Assembly: GCA_937877605.1 (NCBI GenBank)
Contig: CALFJA010000047.1
Span: forward strand, 1-24,832
Direction of reading: 5' to 3'
Length of the DNA: 24,832 nt
Source of the DNA: an uncultured Prevotellaceae bacterium
GTDB lineage: Bacteria; Bacteroidota; Bacteroidia; Bacteroidales; Bacteroidaceae
Shown here: in pieces, positions 14,038 through 22,312 of the stretch
Numbering within the stretch: position 1 is the stretch's first letter
How the letters are laid out: the number at the start of each line of letters is the position of its first letter
Notes under the pieces: generated by a model
Told to the model about the DNA's origin: nothing
Seen by the model: only the letters and a program-made list of their open reading frames with translations
The model's database searches: none
Program-made: the position numbers and the translations under genes

Positions 14038-15972
14038 ATGGGAAAAATTATTGGAATAGACTTAGGAACCACGAACTCTTGTGTTGCCGTATTCGAAGGC
14101 AATGAACCCGTGGTAATTGCCAACAGCGAAGGCAAGCGTACAACTCCTTCGGTTGTCGGATTCGTAAACGATGGTGAGCGTAAGGTGGGCGACCCTGCCA
14201 AGCGTCAGGCCATCACCAACCCGAAAAACACCGTCTACAGTATCAAACGATTCATGGGCGAGACCTATGAACAGTCAAGAAAGGAAGCCGAGCGCGTTCC
14301 CTTCACGGTTGTCAACGAGGGTGGATACCCACGCGTCGACATCAATGGACGCAAGTATACCCCGCAGGAAATCTCTGCTATGGTGCTCCAGAAAATGAAA
14401 AAGACCGCAGAGGACTACCTCGGACAGGAAGTGACCGATGCCGTCATCACCGTACCGGCATACTTCAGCGACTCGCAACGCCAGGCTACGAAGGAAGCCG
14501 GACAAATTGCAGGTCTGAATGTACAGCGCATCGTCAACGAACCTACCGCAGCCGCACTGGCTTACGGTGTCGACAAAGCTAACAAGGATATGAAGATTGC
14601 CGTGTTCGACCTCGGTGGCGGTACCTTCGACATCTCCATCCTCGAGTTCGGCGGCGGCGTGTTCGAAGTGCTCTCCACCAACGGTGACACCCACCTCGGA
14701 GGCGACGACTTCGACCAGGTAATCATCGACTGGCTCGTAAGCGACTTCCGCTCGAACGAAGGCATTGACCTGTCGAAAGACCCGATGGCCATGCAACGAC
14801 TGAAAGAGGCTGCCGAGAAAGCAAAGATTGAACTCTCGTCTACCACCTCTACGGAAATAAACCTGCCGTACATCTCGGCAGAAGGCGGTGTACCCAAACA
14901 TCTGGTGAAGACCCTTACCCGTTCACAGTTTGAACAACTGGCACACGAACTCATTCAGGCCTGCCTCGTACCCTGCCAGAATGCCATGCGCGATGCAAAA
15001 TTGCAGACTTCTGACATCGATGAAGTAATCCTCGTGGGCGGTTCAAGCCGTATACCAGCCGTACAGACTCTCGTGAAGAATTACTTCGGCAAAGAACCGT
15101 CGAAGGGCGTCAACCCCGACGAAGTGGTAGCCGTTGGTGCATCCATCCAGGGTGCAATCCTGAACAAGGAAGGTGGCGTAGGCGACATCGTCCTGCTGGA
15201 TGTCACCCCGTTGACGCTCGGAATCGAGACAATGGGCGGTGTTATGACAAAACTCATCGAAGCCAACTCGACCATCCCCTGCAAGAAGAGCGAAATCTTC
15301 TCCACCGCCGTCGACAACCAGACTGCCGTGACCATTCATGTGCTCCAGGGTGAACGCCCAATGGCCGCACAGAACAAGAGCATCGGACAGTTCAACCTCG
15401 AAGGCATTGCGCCGGCACGCCGCGGTGTCCCGCAGATTGAGGTAACCTTCGACATCGATGCCAACGGTATCCTCAATGTCAGTGCCAAAGACAAGGCCAC
15501 AGGCAAGGAGCAGGCCATCCGTATCGAAGCTTCAAGCGGCCTGAGCGAAGAGGAAATCAACCGAATGAAAGCTGAAGCCGAGCAGAACGCCGCCGCCGAC
15601 AAGGCTGAGCGCGAAAGAGTGGACAAGTTGAATCAGGCCGACTCCATGATCTTCACCACCGAGAACTTCCTCAAGGACAACGGTGACAAGATTCCGGCCG
15701 ACCACAAGCCTGGCATCGAAAGTGCACTGCAACAACTCAAGGACGCCCACAAGAATGCCGACATCGCAGCCATCGACACCGCCATGAACAACCTGAACCA
15801 GGTGTTGCAGACTGCCTCACAGCAGATGTATAGCCAGGCCGGCCCGCAACCCGGACCAGATGCAGGCGCACAAGGCTTCAATGGCGGTCAAGGCTTCGGC
15901 GGACAGCAACAAGCCGGCGGCCAGCAACCAAACGACAATGTCCAAGACGCCGACTTCGAGGAGGTGAAGTAA
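14038..15972 (+). CDS. dnaK: Chaperone DnaK (Hsp70)
   Basis: This is the 644-aa Hsp70 chaperone. The ATPase domain (1 to about 380) shows IGIDLGTTNSC, AVFDLGGGTFDISIL and ILVGGSSRIPAVQ. The substrate-binding domain (LLDVTPLTLGIETMGGVM onward) and helical lid follow. A Gly/Gln-rich tail leads to the C-terminus ADFEEVK, the EEVK variant common in Bacteroidetes. The start at 14038 (MGKIIGIDL) is the family start; in-frame codons upstream lie in the promoter region. There is no grpE or dnaJ next to it; the gene is a single unit with its own promoter and terminator. Confidence 0.99.
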   Translation: MGKIIGIDLGTTNSCVAVFEGNEPVVIANSEGKRTTPSVVGFVNDGERKVGDPAKRQAITNPKNTVYSIKRFMGETYEQSRKEAERVPFTVVNEGGYPRVDINGRKYTPQEISAMVLQKMKKTAEDYLGQEVTDAVITVPAYFSDSQRQATKEAGQIAGLNVQRIVNEPTAAALAYGVDKANKDMKIAVFDLGGGTFDISILEFGGGVFEVLSTNGDTHLGGDDFDQVIIDWLVSDFRSNEGIDLSKDPMAMQRLKEAAEKAKIELSSTTSTEINLPYISAEGGVPKHLVKTLTRSQFEQLAHELIQACLVPCQNAMRDAKLQTSDIDEVILVGGSSRIPAVQTLVKNYFGKEPSKGVNPDEVVAVGASIQGAILNKEGGVGDIVLLDVTPLTLGIETMGGVMTKLIEANSTIPCKKSEIFSTAVDNQTAVTIHVLQGERPMAAQNKSIGQFNLEGIAPARRGVPQIEVTFDIDANGILNVSAKDKATGKEQAIRIEASSGLSEEEINRMKAEAEQNAAADKAERERVDKLNQADSMIFTTENFLKDNGDKIPADHKPGIESALQQLKDAHKNADIAAIDTAMNNLNQVLQTASQQMYSQAGPQPGPDAGAQGFNGGQGFGGQQQAGGQQPNDNVQDADFEEVK

Positions 15973-16025
15973 GGGCATACAGAACATTTGCTTAAAGGCC
16001 AACATTCCATAAGTATATTTTAAAG

Positions 16026-16053
16026 GTGCAATCCACACGGGTTGCACTTTTTT
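16026..16053 (+). terminator. Rho-independent terminator of dnaK
   Basis: GTGCAATCC (16026-16034) pairs with GGGTTGCAC (16039-16047), one G-U pair included, around ACAC, followed by six T. The preceding AAA can pair with the T run. Confidence 0.92.
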
Positions 16054-16102
16054 GTGCTATATTTACCGGCATCAAATGTAAAACCACTCTGAGATTAAAG
16101 GC

Positions 16103-16792
16103 ATGAAGAAGTTTGTTTTTATAGCCATTTTGTTCCTCCTCCAAGCGGACATCTATGCCGTGACGGTGGAGACAACGGCGAACCTGAAGGTGTACTATCC
16201 TGATTTTTCAAGAATAGATCTGGTATGCGGGCAGATGCCCAAGATGGCTCAGAAGGATGTGGAGTTCTGTTGCGAGGCGGCATTTACCGGTGAATTGCTG
16301 ACGGAGTTCCGGCATTCAAACATTGCCGACAACCACATCTGCAACGGGGAGATGAAGAAGGGCTATCGCTGCAAGGCGAACACCGGCGGTTTCGTATGGG
16401 GCAACGGCAAATGGAAGTTCATGCGGAAGGCTGACTACCCCACCACGGCCAGAGGTTGGAACATGGGGTTCTGCCAACTGCTTATCATCAAGAACGGCAC
16501 CGTCAGACCCATTGGTACCAAAATGAAGAACAACAGGAACATCTACAGGGCATTGTGCGAGAAAAACGACAAGCTGTGCATCGTAGAGTCAAGAAAGGTT
16601 ATGACCTACGAGTTCTTCGTAAAGTGCCTGAGCGCATACAAGGTTACCCATGCCTTATATCTGGACATGGGCCGTGGCTGGAACTATGCCTGGTATCGAA
16701 ACGAAATGGGACAAGTGAAGGAAGTATTCCCTATGAGCAAATCGGCTCCAAGCTACAGGTTCAGAACGAACTGGATAACATTCTACAAATAA
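16103..16792 (+). CDS. Secreted protein, perhaps distantly phosphodiester-glycosidase-like
   Basis: This 229-aa protein has a signal peptide (MKKFVFIAILFLLQADIYA). The mature part has seven cysteines, including VCGQM, FCCEA, HICNGE and YRCKAN, so disulfides are likely. The segment VMTYEFFVKCLSAYKVTHALYLDMGRGWNYAWYR recalls the end of NAGPA/DUF2233 phosphodiester glycosidases, where a helix leads into an xxLDGGxS strand; the glycines are only partly kept, so this is a weak idea. It stands alone between the dnaK terminator and its own very strong terminator. Confidence 0.8.
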   Translation: MKKFVFIAILFLLQADIYAVTVETTANLKVYYPDFSRIDLVCGQMPKMAQKDVEFCCEAAFTGELLTEFRHSNIADNHICNGEMKKGYRCKANTGGFVWGNGKWKFMRKADYPTTARGWNMGFCQLLIIKNGTVRPIGTKMKNNRNIYRALCEKNDKLCIVESRKVMTYEFFVKCLSAYKVTHALYLDMGRGWNYAWYRNEMGQVKEVFPMSKSAPSYRFRTNWITFYK

Positions 16793-16829
16793 CAAGGAAG
16801 GCACTCCACGGTGGAGTGCCTTCCTTGTT
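16791..16829. terminator. 19-bp inverted repeat, bidirectional terminator
   Basis: AACAAGGAAGGCACTCCAC (16791-16809) is mirrored exactly at 16811-16829. It starts within the stop codon of the plus-strand gene and lies just beyond the stop of the convergent minus-strand gene, so it can serve both. Confidence 0.9.
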
Positions 16830-16850
16830 TATGTTTGCCTAAAGAGATTG

Positions 16851-17360
16851 TCAGTGATGGTGATGATGGCGTTGCTGACGGTCGGCGGTGTACTGTTTGT
16901 ACTGCTTCTTGGTGAGAATTTTCTGCAGGCGCTCGTCATACTGCTGATGGATGGCCTGTTCCTTTTGGGGATGCATGCGTACATGCTGTGGCCTGCCACG
17001 GTGTCCTTGTCCCTGTCCTGCCTCCGGAGGAGTCTGTTCCTTGTGGTTATCGGCTTCTGCCTTGGGCGAGGCACCGGTCTGTCCGTCTACCTCTGGTTTG
17101 TCCGCAGGCTTGCCCTTCGGACCGCGCATGGGGCCACCTGGACGCGGGGTGGGGAACTGGGTCTCAAACCACTGGTTCAACTCCAGCAACTTCGTTTCCT
17201 GCTTTTTGTTCAGTCCATACTGTGCCACCATTTTCTTGGTGCGCACCTGTGCCATTTCTTCCTTGCTGAGCTGTTTGTGCTCCCCGTCATGCTGGGATTG
17301 TGCCAAGGCGGCCAGTGAGAAGGCTGCCATTGCCACCATTGTAATCATTGTCTTCTTCAT
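16851..17360 (-). CDS. DUF4890-like exported protein with polyhistidine tail
   Basis: This 169-aa exported protein has a signal peptide (MKKTMITMVAMAAFSLAALA). An N-terminal helix (LSKEEMAQVRTKKMVAQYGLNKKQETKLLELNQW) and a C-terminal helix (YDERLQKILTKKQYKQYTADRQQR) flank a long Pro/Gly/Lys-rich linker. This two-helix pattern is that of Bacteroidetes DUF4890 proteins, which recall Spy/CpxP periplasmic chaperones. The protein ends in HHHHH, and the linker is also His-rich, so metal binding is possible. The ATG at 17360 is preferred over one 6 bp upstream. No TAnnTTTG promoter was found; ATGACTT/AAGTCAT (17432-17451) forms a small hairpin upstream. Confidence 0.8.
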   Translation of the reverse strand: MKKTMITMVAMAAFSLAALAQSQHDGEHKQLSKEEMAQVRTKKMVAQYGLNKKQETKLLELNQWFETQFPTPRPGGPMRGPKGKPADKPEVDGQTGASPKAEADNHKEQTPPEAGQGQGHRGRPQHVRMHPQKEQAIHQQYDERLQKILTKKQYKQYTADRQQRHHHHH

Positions 17361-17481
17361 TATCATTAATTTTAGAGTGTTAGTCCGTTTCTATTTGTTT
17401 GATGCATTCCGCCGGGAACAGGTTTATTTCCATGACTTGTTTTTAAGTCATTTTAACCCTTCTGCCCCACTCCAACGCACA

Positions 17482-17516
17482 GAGGCCTGCCTTCCTTCAT
17501 GGGGAAAGCAGGCCTC
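17482..17516. terminator. Hairpin downstream of recA
   Basis: GAGGCCTGC (17482-17490) pairs with GCAGGCCTC (17508-17516), then after one mismatch TTCC pairs with GGAA. No T run follows on either strand, so it may be a factor-assisted terminator or an mRNA 3'-end stabiliser for recA. Confidence 0.55.
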
Positions 17517-17535
17517 CGCCTATCTGTTTGACGGG

Positions 17536-18558
17536 TTATTTTTCCTTGATGGCCTCTTTTATCTTTGCCTCGAGTTCCTCAGCCAGTTCGGGATTGTCGC
17601 GCAGCAGTTCCTTCACCTTGTCGCGTCCCTGTCCCAGGCGTGTGCCCTCGTAGGAGAAGAACGAGCCGCTCTTCTTGATAATGTCGAGCTCCACGGCCAG
17701 GTCAATCAGTTCCGACACTTTCGAGATGCCCTCACCGAAGAGGATGTCGAACTCCGTCTTGCGGAAGGGAGGCGCTACCTTATTCTTAACCACGCGCACG
17801 CGTACATGGTTGCCCAATACCTCGTCTCCGTCTTTCACCGATGTCACCTTCCGGATGTCCAGCCGGACGGAGGCATAGAACTTCAGTGCATTACCTCCGG
17901 TGGTTGTTTCGGGATTGCCGTAGAGGATACCGATTTTCTCGCGGAGCTGGTTGATGAAAATACAGGTGGTGTTGGTTTTTGCCACGATGGAGGTCAGTTT
18001 GCGCAGAGCCTGGCTCATGAGTCGTGCCTGCAGGCCCACCATGGAGTCGCCCATGGCACCTTCAATTTCCTTCTTCGGGGTGAGTGCTGCCACGGAGTCG
18101 ATTACCACGATGTCGATGGCACTCGACGAGATGAGTTGGTCGGCTATTGCCAGTGCCTGTTCACCGTTGTCGGGCTGCGAGATGAGCAGGTTGTCGACAT
18201 CCACGCCGAGTTTCTCGGCATAGAAACGGTCGAAGGCATGTTCCGCATCGATGAAAGCTGCAATGCCACCCTGCTTCTGCACCTCGGCAATGGCATGGAT
18301 GGCCAGTGTGGTCTTACCCGAAGATTCCGGGCCGAAGATTTCTATGATGCGTCCCTTCGGATAGCCTCCTACGCCCAGTGCCAGGTCGAGTCCGATGCTG
18401 CCGGTGGGAATCACTTCCACATTCTCCACATGCTCGTCGCCCAGTTTCATCACGGTACCCTTGCCGAAATCCTTATCTATCTTTGCCATTGCGGCTTGCA
18501 GTGCCTTCAGTTTCTCTTCGCGCTGGTTGGCCTGCTCGTCAATTTCTTTCTTTGCCAT
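17536..18558 (-). CDS. recA: Recombinase A
   Basis: This 340-aa protein drives homologous strand exchange and activates LexA-type self-cleavage. Visible features are the Walker A GPESSGKT (76-83), the Walker B strand IDIVVIDSVAAL, loop L1 (EIEGAMGDSMVGLQARLMSQALRKL) and loop L2 with CIFINQLREKIG and NPETTTGGNALKFY. The C-terminus is short and acidic-basic mixed (ELEAKIKEAIKEK). It follows the carboxynorspermidine dehydrogenase gene by 100 bp, with a tandem repeat between. No TAnnTTTG box or SOS-box-like dyad is evident just upstream, so it may depend on the upstream promoter. Confidence 0.99.
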   Translation of the reverse strand: MAKKEIDEQANQREEKLKALQAAMAKIDKDFGKGTVMKLGDEHVENVEVIPTGSIGLDLALGVGGYPKGRIIEIFGPESSGKTTLAIHAIAEVQKQGGIAAFIDAEHAFDRFYAEKLGVDVDNLLISQPDNGEQALAIADQLISSSAIDIVVIDSVAALTPKKEIEGAMGDSMVGLQARLMSQALRKLTSIVAKTNTTCIFINQLREKIGILYGNPETTTGGNALKFYASVRLDIRKVTSVKDGDEVLGNHVRVRVVKNKVAPPFRKTEFDILFGEGISKVSELIDLAVELDIIKKSGSFFSYEGTRLGQGRDKVKELLRDNPELAEELEAKIKEAIKEK

Positions 18559-18570
18559 ATCTGTGTTGGT

Positions 18571-18650
18571 TGTTTGGTGGTTTAGTCGTTTGGTGGTTTA
18601 GTTGTTTGGTGGTTTGGTGGTTTAGTTGTTTGGTGGTTTGGTGGTTTGGG
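18571..18650. repeat. Tandem repeat in the recA leader
   Basis: Units of TTTGGTGGTTTAGT(T/C)G, some with an extra TTTGGTGG step, fill the space between recA and the gene upstream. Read as recA leader RNA it is C/A-rich (CCAAACCACC-type units). It looks prone to slippage and may differ in length between strains. Confidence 0.85.
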
Positions 18651-18658
18651 GAGGCTGG

Positions 18659-19897
18659 TTATAATTCCAGGTCGCCGTCGAACACTTCGTGCCAGGGCAG
18701 TCCCTGTTTGTTCAGTTGTTCCATGAAGGGGTCTGGGTCGAAGTCTTCCACATTCCACACGCCGGGCTTGCGCCAGATGCCCTTCACAAACATCATGGCC
18801 CCAATCATGGCGGGCACGCCGGTGGTATAGCTCACGCCCTGCATGCCGGTTTCCTGATAGGCTTCCTGATGCTTGCAGTTGTTGTAGACATAGTAGGTGC
18901 GTTCCTTGCCGTCCTTCATTCCGCGGATGCGGCAGCCGATGGAGGTCTCGCCGTCGTAGTTCTCGCCGAGGTCCTGCGGGTTGGGCAGCACGGCCTTGAG
19001 GAACTGCAGGGGCACAATCTTCACCTTTACCTCCTGGTCGGGATTGTCGGCCAGCGGGGCTTCGTAGGTCAGTTCGTCTATTCGGCTCATGCCGATGTTC
19101 TGTATCACATCGAGATAGGTCAGGTACTGCTGTCCGAAGGTCATCCAGAAGCGTGCGCGGCGGATGGTGGGATAGTTCTTCACGAGCGACTCCAGTTCCT
19201 CGTGGTGCATCAGGTACGACTCGCGCGGACCAATGTTGGGATAGGTCAATGCCTTGTGCACCTCAAGCGGCTCGGTTTCAAGCCATTTCCCGTCTTCGTA
19301 GTAGAGTCCCTTCTGGGTAATCTCGCGGATGTTTATTTCGGGGTTGAAGTTGGTAGCGAAGGCTTTATGATGGTTGCCGGCGTTGCAGTCAACGATGTCG
19401 AGGTAGTTAATCTCGTCGAAGTGGTGCTTGGCGGCGTAGGCTGTATAGATGCCCGACACGCCCGGGTCGAAGCCACAGCCGAGTATGGCGGTGAGTCCGG
19501 CCTCTTCGAAGCGTTCCTTGTAGGCCCACTGCCAGGAGTATTCGAAGTGTGCCTCGTCCTTGGGTTCGTAGTTGGCGGTGTCGAGGTAGTTGCAGCCGCA
19601 TGCCAGGCAGGCCTCCATGATGGTGAGGTCCTGGTAGGGCAGTGCCAGGTTGATGACAAGTTCAGGCTTGTAGTCGTTCATCAGTGCCTTGAGCTGCTCC
19701 ACATCGTCGGCGTCGACCTGTGCCGTTCGGATGGGCATGTCGTAGCCCTTGCGGTGGATAGCCTCGACAATTTGGTCGCACTTCTGTTTCCTGCGTGATG
19801 CAATCATAAAGTCGGTGAACACTTCGCGGTTCTGTGCAATCTTGAAGGCAGCCACCGTGGCCACGCCTCCTGCTCCAATCATGAGTACTTTTGCCAT
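18659..19897 (-). CDS. Carboxynorspermidine dehydrogenase-like (saccharopine dehydrogenase family)
   Basis: This 412-aa enzyme has an N-terminal Rossmann NAD(P)-binding motif (VLMIGAGGVATVAA) and the saccharopine-dehydrogenase fold with CNYLDTANYEPKDEAHFEYSW, LGCGFDPGVSGIYTAYAA and VDCNAGNHHKAFATNFNPEI. The overall sequence is like Bacteroidetes carboxynorspermidine synthase, which joins aspartate semialdehyde to a diamine with NADPH to make the precursor of spermidine or norspermidine. The decarboxylase partner is not in this window. It is the middle gene of a probable three-gene operon, 31 bp after an unnamed gene and 100 bp before recA. Confidence 0.9.
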   Translation of the reverse strand: MAKVLMIGAGGVATVAAFKIAQNREVFTDFMIASRRKQKCDQIVEAIHRKGYDMPIRTAQVDADDVEQLKALMNDYKPELVINLALPYQDLTIMEACLACGCNYLDTANYEPKDEAHFEYSWQWAYKERFEEAGLTAILGCGFDPGVSGIYTAYAAKHHFDEINYLDIVDCNAGNHHKAFATNFNPEINIREITQKGLYYEDGKWLETEPLEVHKALTYPNIGPRESYLMHHEELESLVKNYPTIRRARFWMTFGQQYLTYLDVIQNIGMSRIDELTYEAPLADNPDQEVKVKIVPLQFLKAVLPNPQDLGENYDGETSIGCRIRGMKDGKERTYYVYNNCKHQEAYQETGMQGVSYTTGVPAMIGAMMFVKGIWRKPGVWNVEDFDPDPFMEQLNKQGLPWHEVFDGDLEL

Positions 19898-19928
19898 TTT
19901 TCTCTGTTGTATTTGTGTTATTGTTGTG

Positions 19929-20525
19929 CTATTTCATTTTGCTGTTTATCTCATCTGCAGCGATTCCCAGGGCATTGAGCAGCGAGTAGCCGAGCATTTC
20001 CTGCCGGAAGTTGCCGCCTTGCACGGGTTCCATGGTGAATACGGTGGTGTGCAGCTGCTCGTGTGCCTGCTGCGCGGTCTGGCGCAGTTGCTGCATGAGT
20101 GCAGGGTTTTCTCCGTCGGGGACAACCATGAGGCGCTCCACTTTGGGCTCCGCCATGATGTTCCGCACCAAGTCAATCAGCACGCTGTCCTTGTCGGCCA
20201 GGTCCTCACCGGTAAGCGTGTGGAAGGAAAACTCGCCCAGGTGGTCGCTGAAGGCCTTGCCGTTGAGTTCCGTATAGAGGCCTGCCGGCTGGAAGTTGTC
20301 CATCTGGCGGAAGCGGCTGTCGTGGACCATCACCACCTGTATGTCGTTCTTCCCCTCACGGATGCCGCCGTCCAGTGCCAGGCAGTCGACCCATCGTGCC
20401 AGGTCGGCAGGCGGAATGGGGCGGCCCAGCATACGCTCGAAGTTGACAATGAGGTCGAAAGCCACTTTGTCGGCATAGGCGGCGTCTACCACCATCACAT
20501 GCTTACTCCACTGGAAAGGCGTCAT
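19929..20525 (-). CDS. Conserved hypothetical protein
   Basis: This 198-aa cytoplasmic protein has no signal peptide or membrane segment. It starts MTPFQWSKHVMVVDAAYADKVAFDLIVNFE and contains ALDGGIREGKNDIQVVMVHD, PAGLYTELNGKAF and KVERLMVVPDGENPALMQQL. The alternation of hydrophobic strands (VMVVDAA, IQVVMVHD, RLMVVPD) with helices suggests an alpha/beta fold. I cannot assign a function. It is the first gene of the unit leading to carboxynorspermidine dehydrogenase and recA; a role tied to polyamine metabolism is only a guess from position. Confidence 0.82.
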   Translation of the reverse strand: MTPFQWSKHVMVVDAAYADKVAFDLIVNFERMLGRPIPPADLARWVDCLALDGGIREGKNDIQVVMVHDSRFRQMDNFQPAGLYTELNGKAFSDHLGEFSFHTLTGEDLADKDSVLIDLVRNIMAEPKVERLMVVPDGENPALMQQLRQTAQQAHEQLHTTVFTMEPVQGGNFRQEMLGYSLLNALGIAADEINSKMK

Positions 20526-20549
20526 TTCAGTGCGTTGGTTTGTGTCTTA

Positions 20550-20580
20550 CAAAAGTATAAAAACTTGACAGCAATGCCAA
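20550..20580 (-). promoter_or_regulatory. Promoter of the operon ending in recA
   Basis: On the minus strand TACTTTTG (20557-20550) matches TAnnTTTG, with TTGG (20580-20577) at the -33 distance, one base off. The leader would be about 20 nt to the ATG at 20525. Confidence 0.7.
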
Positions 20581-20603
20581 GCATTGGCAGCCGATTTTTT
20601 ACC

Positions 20604-21551
20604 TTACCTGCCGAGCAGGAACTTCAGGGGCTGTTCCAGTCGCTGTGCCCAGTAGATTTCCATGTGCTGGTGTCCTTCGAAAACGATGGTGACGAAGTGC
20701 CGCGCGTCCCATCCCTGCGCCTTGAACTGCTGGTCCATGAGGTCCTGATAGGGTTTGTAGAGCCCGTCCAGGCCCACGGAGCCGCGGTCCATGTAGATGA
20801 GATGGGTGTTGGGCATCGCCAGCTTGTCCTTCACATAGCTGCGGAAGGCAGCTGCCCAGCGGTCAACAGCGGCAGGGTTGTTGACCAGTTCGTCGGAGAG
20901 AATCAGAGGGACATGGGTGGAGAGGCATCCGGCACCGCCGAACATCTGCGGGTATTCGCACACGGCATAGAGCGAGATAAGCCCGCCCATACTGGAGCCC
21001 ATCACGAAGGTGTGCTCCGCAGTGGTCAGGGGCTGGTACTCCCTGTCGATGAACGGCTTGAGCTCTTCCACGATGAAGCGGAGATAGCGGTCGGCATTGA
21101 GCTTGTCGTAGTCCAACTTGGCCTTTTCGCTGTCGCCAAGATAGTTCCATGCTTTCTGCGGGAAGTAGTCCACGAGGCGGTCTTCGCCGATGTTGGCAAT
21201 GGCAACGACGATGGTCGGGCGGATGGTGTTATCGGTGATGAGGCGCCCCATCACCTCGTCCACCTCCCATTCCTGGTGGTTCCAGGTGGCCAGGCTGTCG
21301 AAAATCTGTTGCCCGTCGTGCATATAGAGCACATCGACGGGCTGTCCCTTGGCGTAGCCCTCGGGCATCCACACGGCCACATCGCGCTGGCGGATGAGGT
21401 TGGAGTGGAAATTGGGGTAGACATCCAGTTTGCCTGTGCTCACTTTCTGCACGACGAGTCCTTTGTTGTTTTCCAGCTTTTGGGCGGAGAGCAGCATAGG
21501 CAGAAGTGCCAGCAAGATGGTCAGTGCCATCGGTCTGAACATTTTCTTCAT
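20604..21551 (-). CDS. Secreted alpha/beta-hydrolase esterase
   Basis: This 315-aa exported protein has a signal peptide (MKKMFRPMALTILLALLPML, cleavage after SAQ or LSA) and a putative-esterase (esterase D/enterochelin-esterase-like) domain. It shows VLYMHDGQQIFD, PTIVVAIANIGEDRLVDYFP and the nucleophile elbow GSSMG (S187). HQHMEIYWAQRL provides the likely catalytic histidine (H294 or H296), and MDRGS (D255) is a candidate acid. Relatives deacylate siderophores, sugars or feruloylated polymers; the substrate is open. The ATG at 21551 is chosen because an in-frame start 27 bp upstream would extend coding into the hairpin at 21573-21612. Confidence 0.87.
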   Translation of the reverse strand: MKKMFRPMALTILLALLPMLLSAQKLENNKGLVVQKVSTGKLDVYPNFHSNLIRQRDVAVWMPEGYAKGQPVDVLYMHDGQQIFDSLATWNHQEWEVDEVMGRLITDNTIRPTIVVAIANIGEDRLVDYFPQKAWNYLGDSEKAKLDYDKLNADRYLRFIVEELKPFIDREYQPLTTAEHTFVMGSSMGGLISLYAVCEYPQMFGGAGCLSTHVPLILSDELVNNPAAVDRWAAAFRSYVKDKLAMPNTHLIYMDRGSVGLDGLYKPYQDLMDQQFKAQGWDARHFVTIVFEGHQHMEIYWAQRLEQPLKFLLGR

Positions 21552-21572
21552 GGTGTTTCGGTATGGTTTATG

Positions 21573-21612
21573 CTGCAAGAGCCCGTCGCTGGGTGGTGGC
21601 GGGCTCTTGCAG
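21573..21612 (-). terminator. Hairpin between the repeat-protein and esterase genes
   Basis: CTGCAAGAGCCCG (21573-21585) pairs perfectly with 21600-21612 around a 14-nt loop. It lies 21 bp beyond the stop of the upstream minus-strand gene. There is no long T run on that strand, so strength is uncertain. Confidence 0.65.
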
Positions 21613-21633
21613 TGCGATGACTTTTCGTTGTTT

Positions 21634-22212
21634 TTATTTCTCTTTCTTTGAGGAGAAGAGTGATTTCAACTTGGCCCAGAAGCCCGATTTCTTCACTTCC
21701 TCGGCGGTTTCCTCCACTTTGTCGGAAACTTCCTCTACCACTTCCTCCACTTTTTCCTTGACGGCCTTGACGGTTTCGTTCTCCTTGAAGTCTTCGAAGG
21801 CATCTTCCACTTTTTCTTTCACTGCATCTACCTTCTCCTTCACTGCCTGCTTGGTCTCTTCGGAGGTGAGGTCCTGGACAACGCCTTCTACCTTTTCCTT
21901 TACGGCCTTGACAGTCTCGTTCTCCTTCAGGTCGTCAATCACATCAGCAACCTTTTCCTTCACGGCGTCTACCTTCTCCTTGACGGCCTGCTTGGTCTCG
22001 GGCGAGGTGAGGTCCTCAACAACGGCTTCCACCTTTTCCTTGACAGCCTTGACGGTCTCGTTCTCCTTCAGGTCGTCAATCACATCAGCAACCTTTTCCT
22101 TCACGGCATCGATGGCATCCTTGGCAGGTGCGGCTTCTCCGACGGCCTCTACCACTTCTTCGGCAGCCTTTACTTCGTTCTCAACTTCAGGTTTAAGTTC
22201 TTCTGGTCTCAT
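21634..22212 (-). CDS. Helical repeat protein (LEA/apolipoprotein-like), unknown role
   Basis: This 192-aa, very charged protein is built of 47-residue units (residues 35-81, 82-128 and a diverged 129-175). Each contains DAVKEKVADVIDDLKENETV, KAVKEKVE and DLTSPETKQAVKEKV. The Val/Ala-Lys-Glu pattern predicts long amphipathic helices or coiled coil, as in LEA-like or YtxH-like stress proteins. The C-terminus GFWAKLKSLFSSKKEK is a basic amphipathic segment that could touch membranes. There is no signal peptide, cysteine or histidine. The ATG at 22212 is preferred over a TTG 6 bp upstream. Confidence 0.8.
   Translation of the reverse strand: MRPEELKPEVENEVKAAEEVVEAVGEAAPAKDAIDAVKEKVADVIDDLKENETVKAVKEKVEAVVEDLTSPETKQAVKEKVDAVKEKVADVIDDLKENETVKAVKEKVEGVVQDLTSEETKQAVKEKVDAVKEKVEDAFEDFKENETVKAVKEKVEEVVEEVSDKVEETAEEVKKSGFWAKLKSLFSSKKEK
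21688..22110 (-). repeat. 141-bp tandem coding repeats
   Basis: Three in-frame units of 141 bp; the first two are almost identical at the DNA level (for example TCTCCTTCAG at 21921 and again at 22062), while the third is diverged. Near-identity suggests recent duplication or gene conversion, so copy number may vary. Confidence 0.88.
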
Positions 22213-22312
22213 TTTCAATTGTTTGTTATGTTTAGGTGCCTACTTCCTTTAGAGCGGTTCGGCTTTTTCTTATACCTTATTATATATATTAGAGGAGTCA
22301 AGACAATACCTC

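Noticed and set aside
16951..18585. 544-codon plus-strand frame opposite recA and the DUF4890-like gene
   Set aside because: It is antisense to two well-supported genes and shows no domain of its own.
21563..22252. 229-codon Ser/Thr-rich plus-strand frame
   Set aside because: It is the antisense shadow of the 47-residue repeats on the minus strand; its composition follows directly from the Lys/Glu codons opposite.
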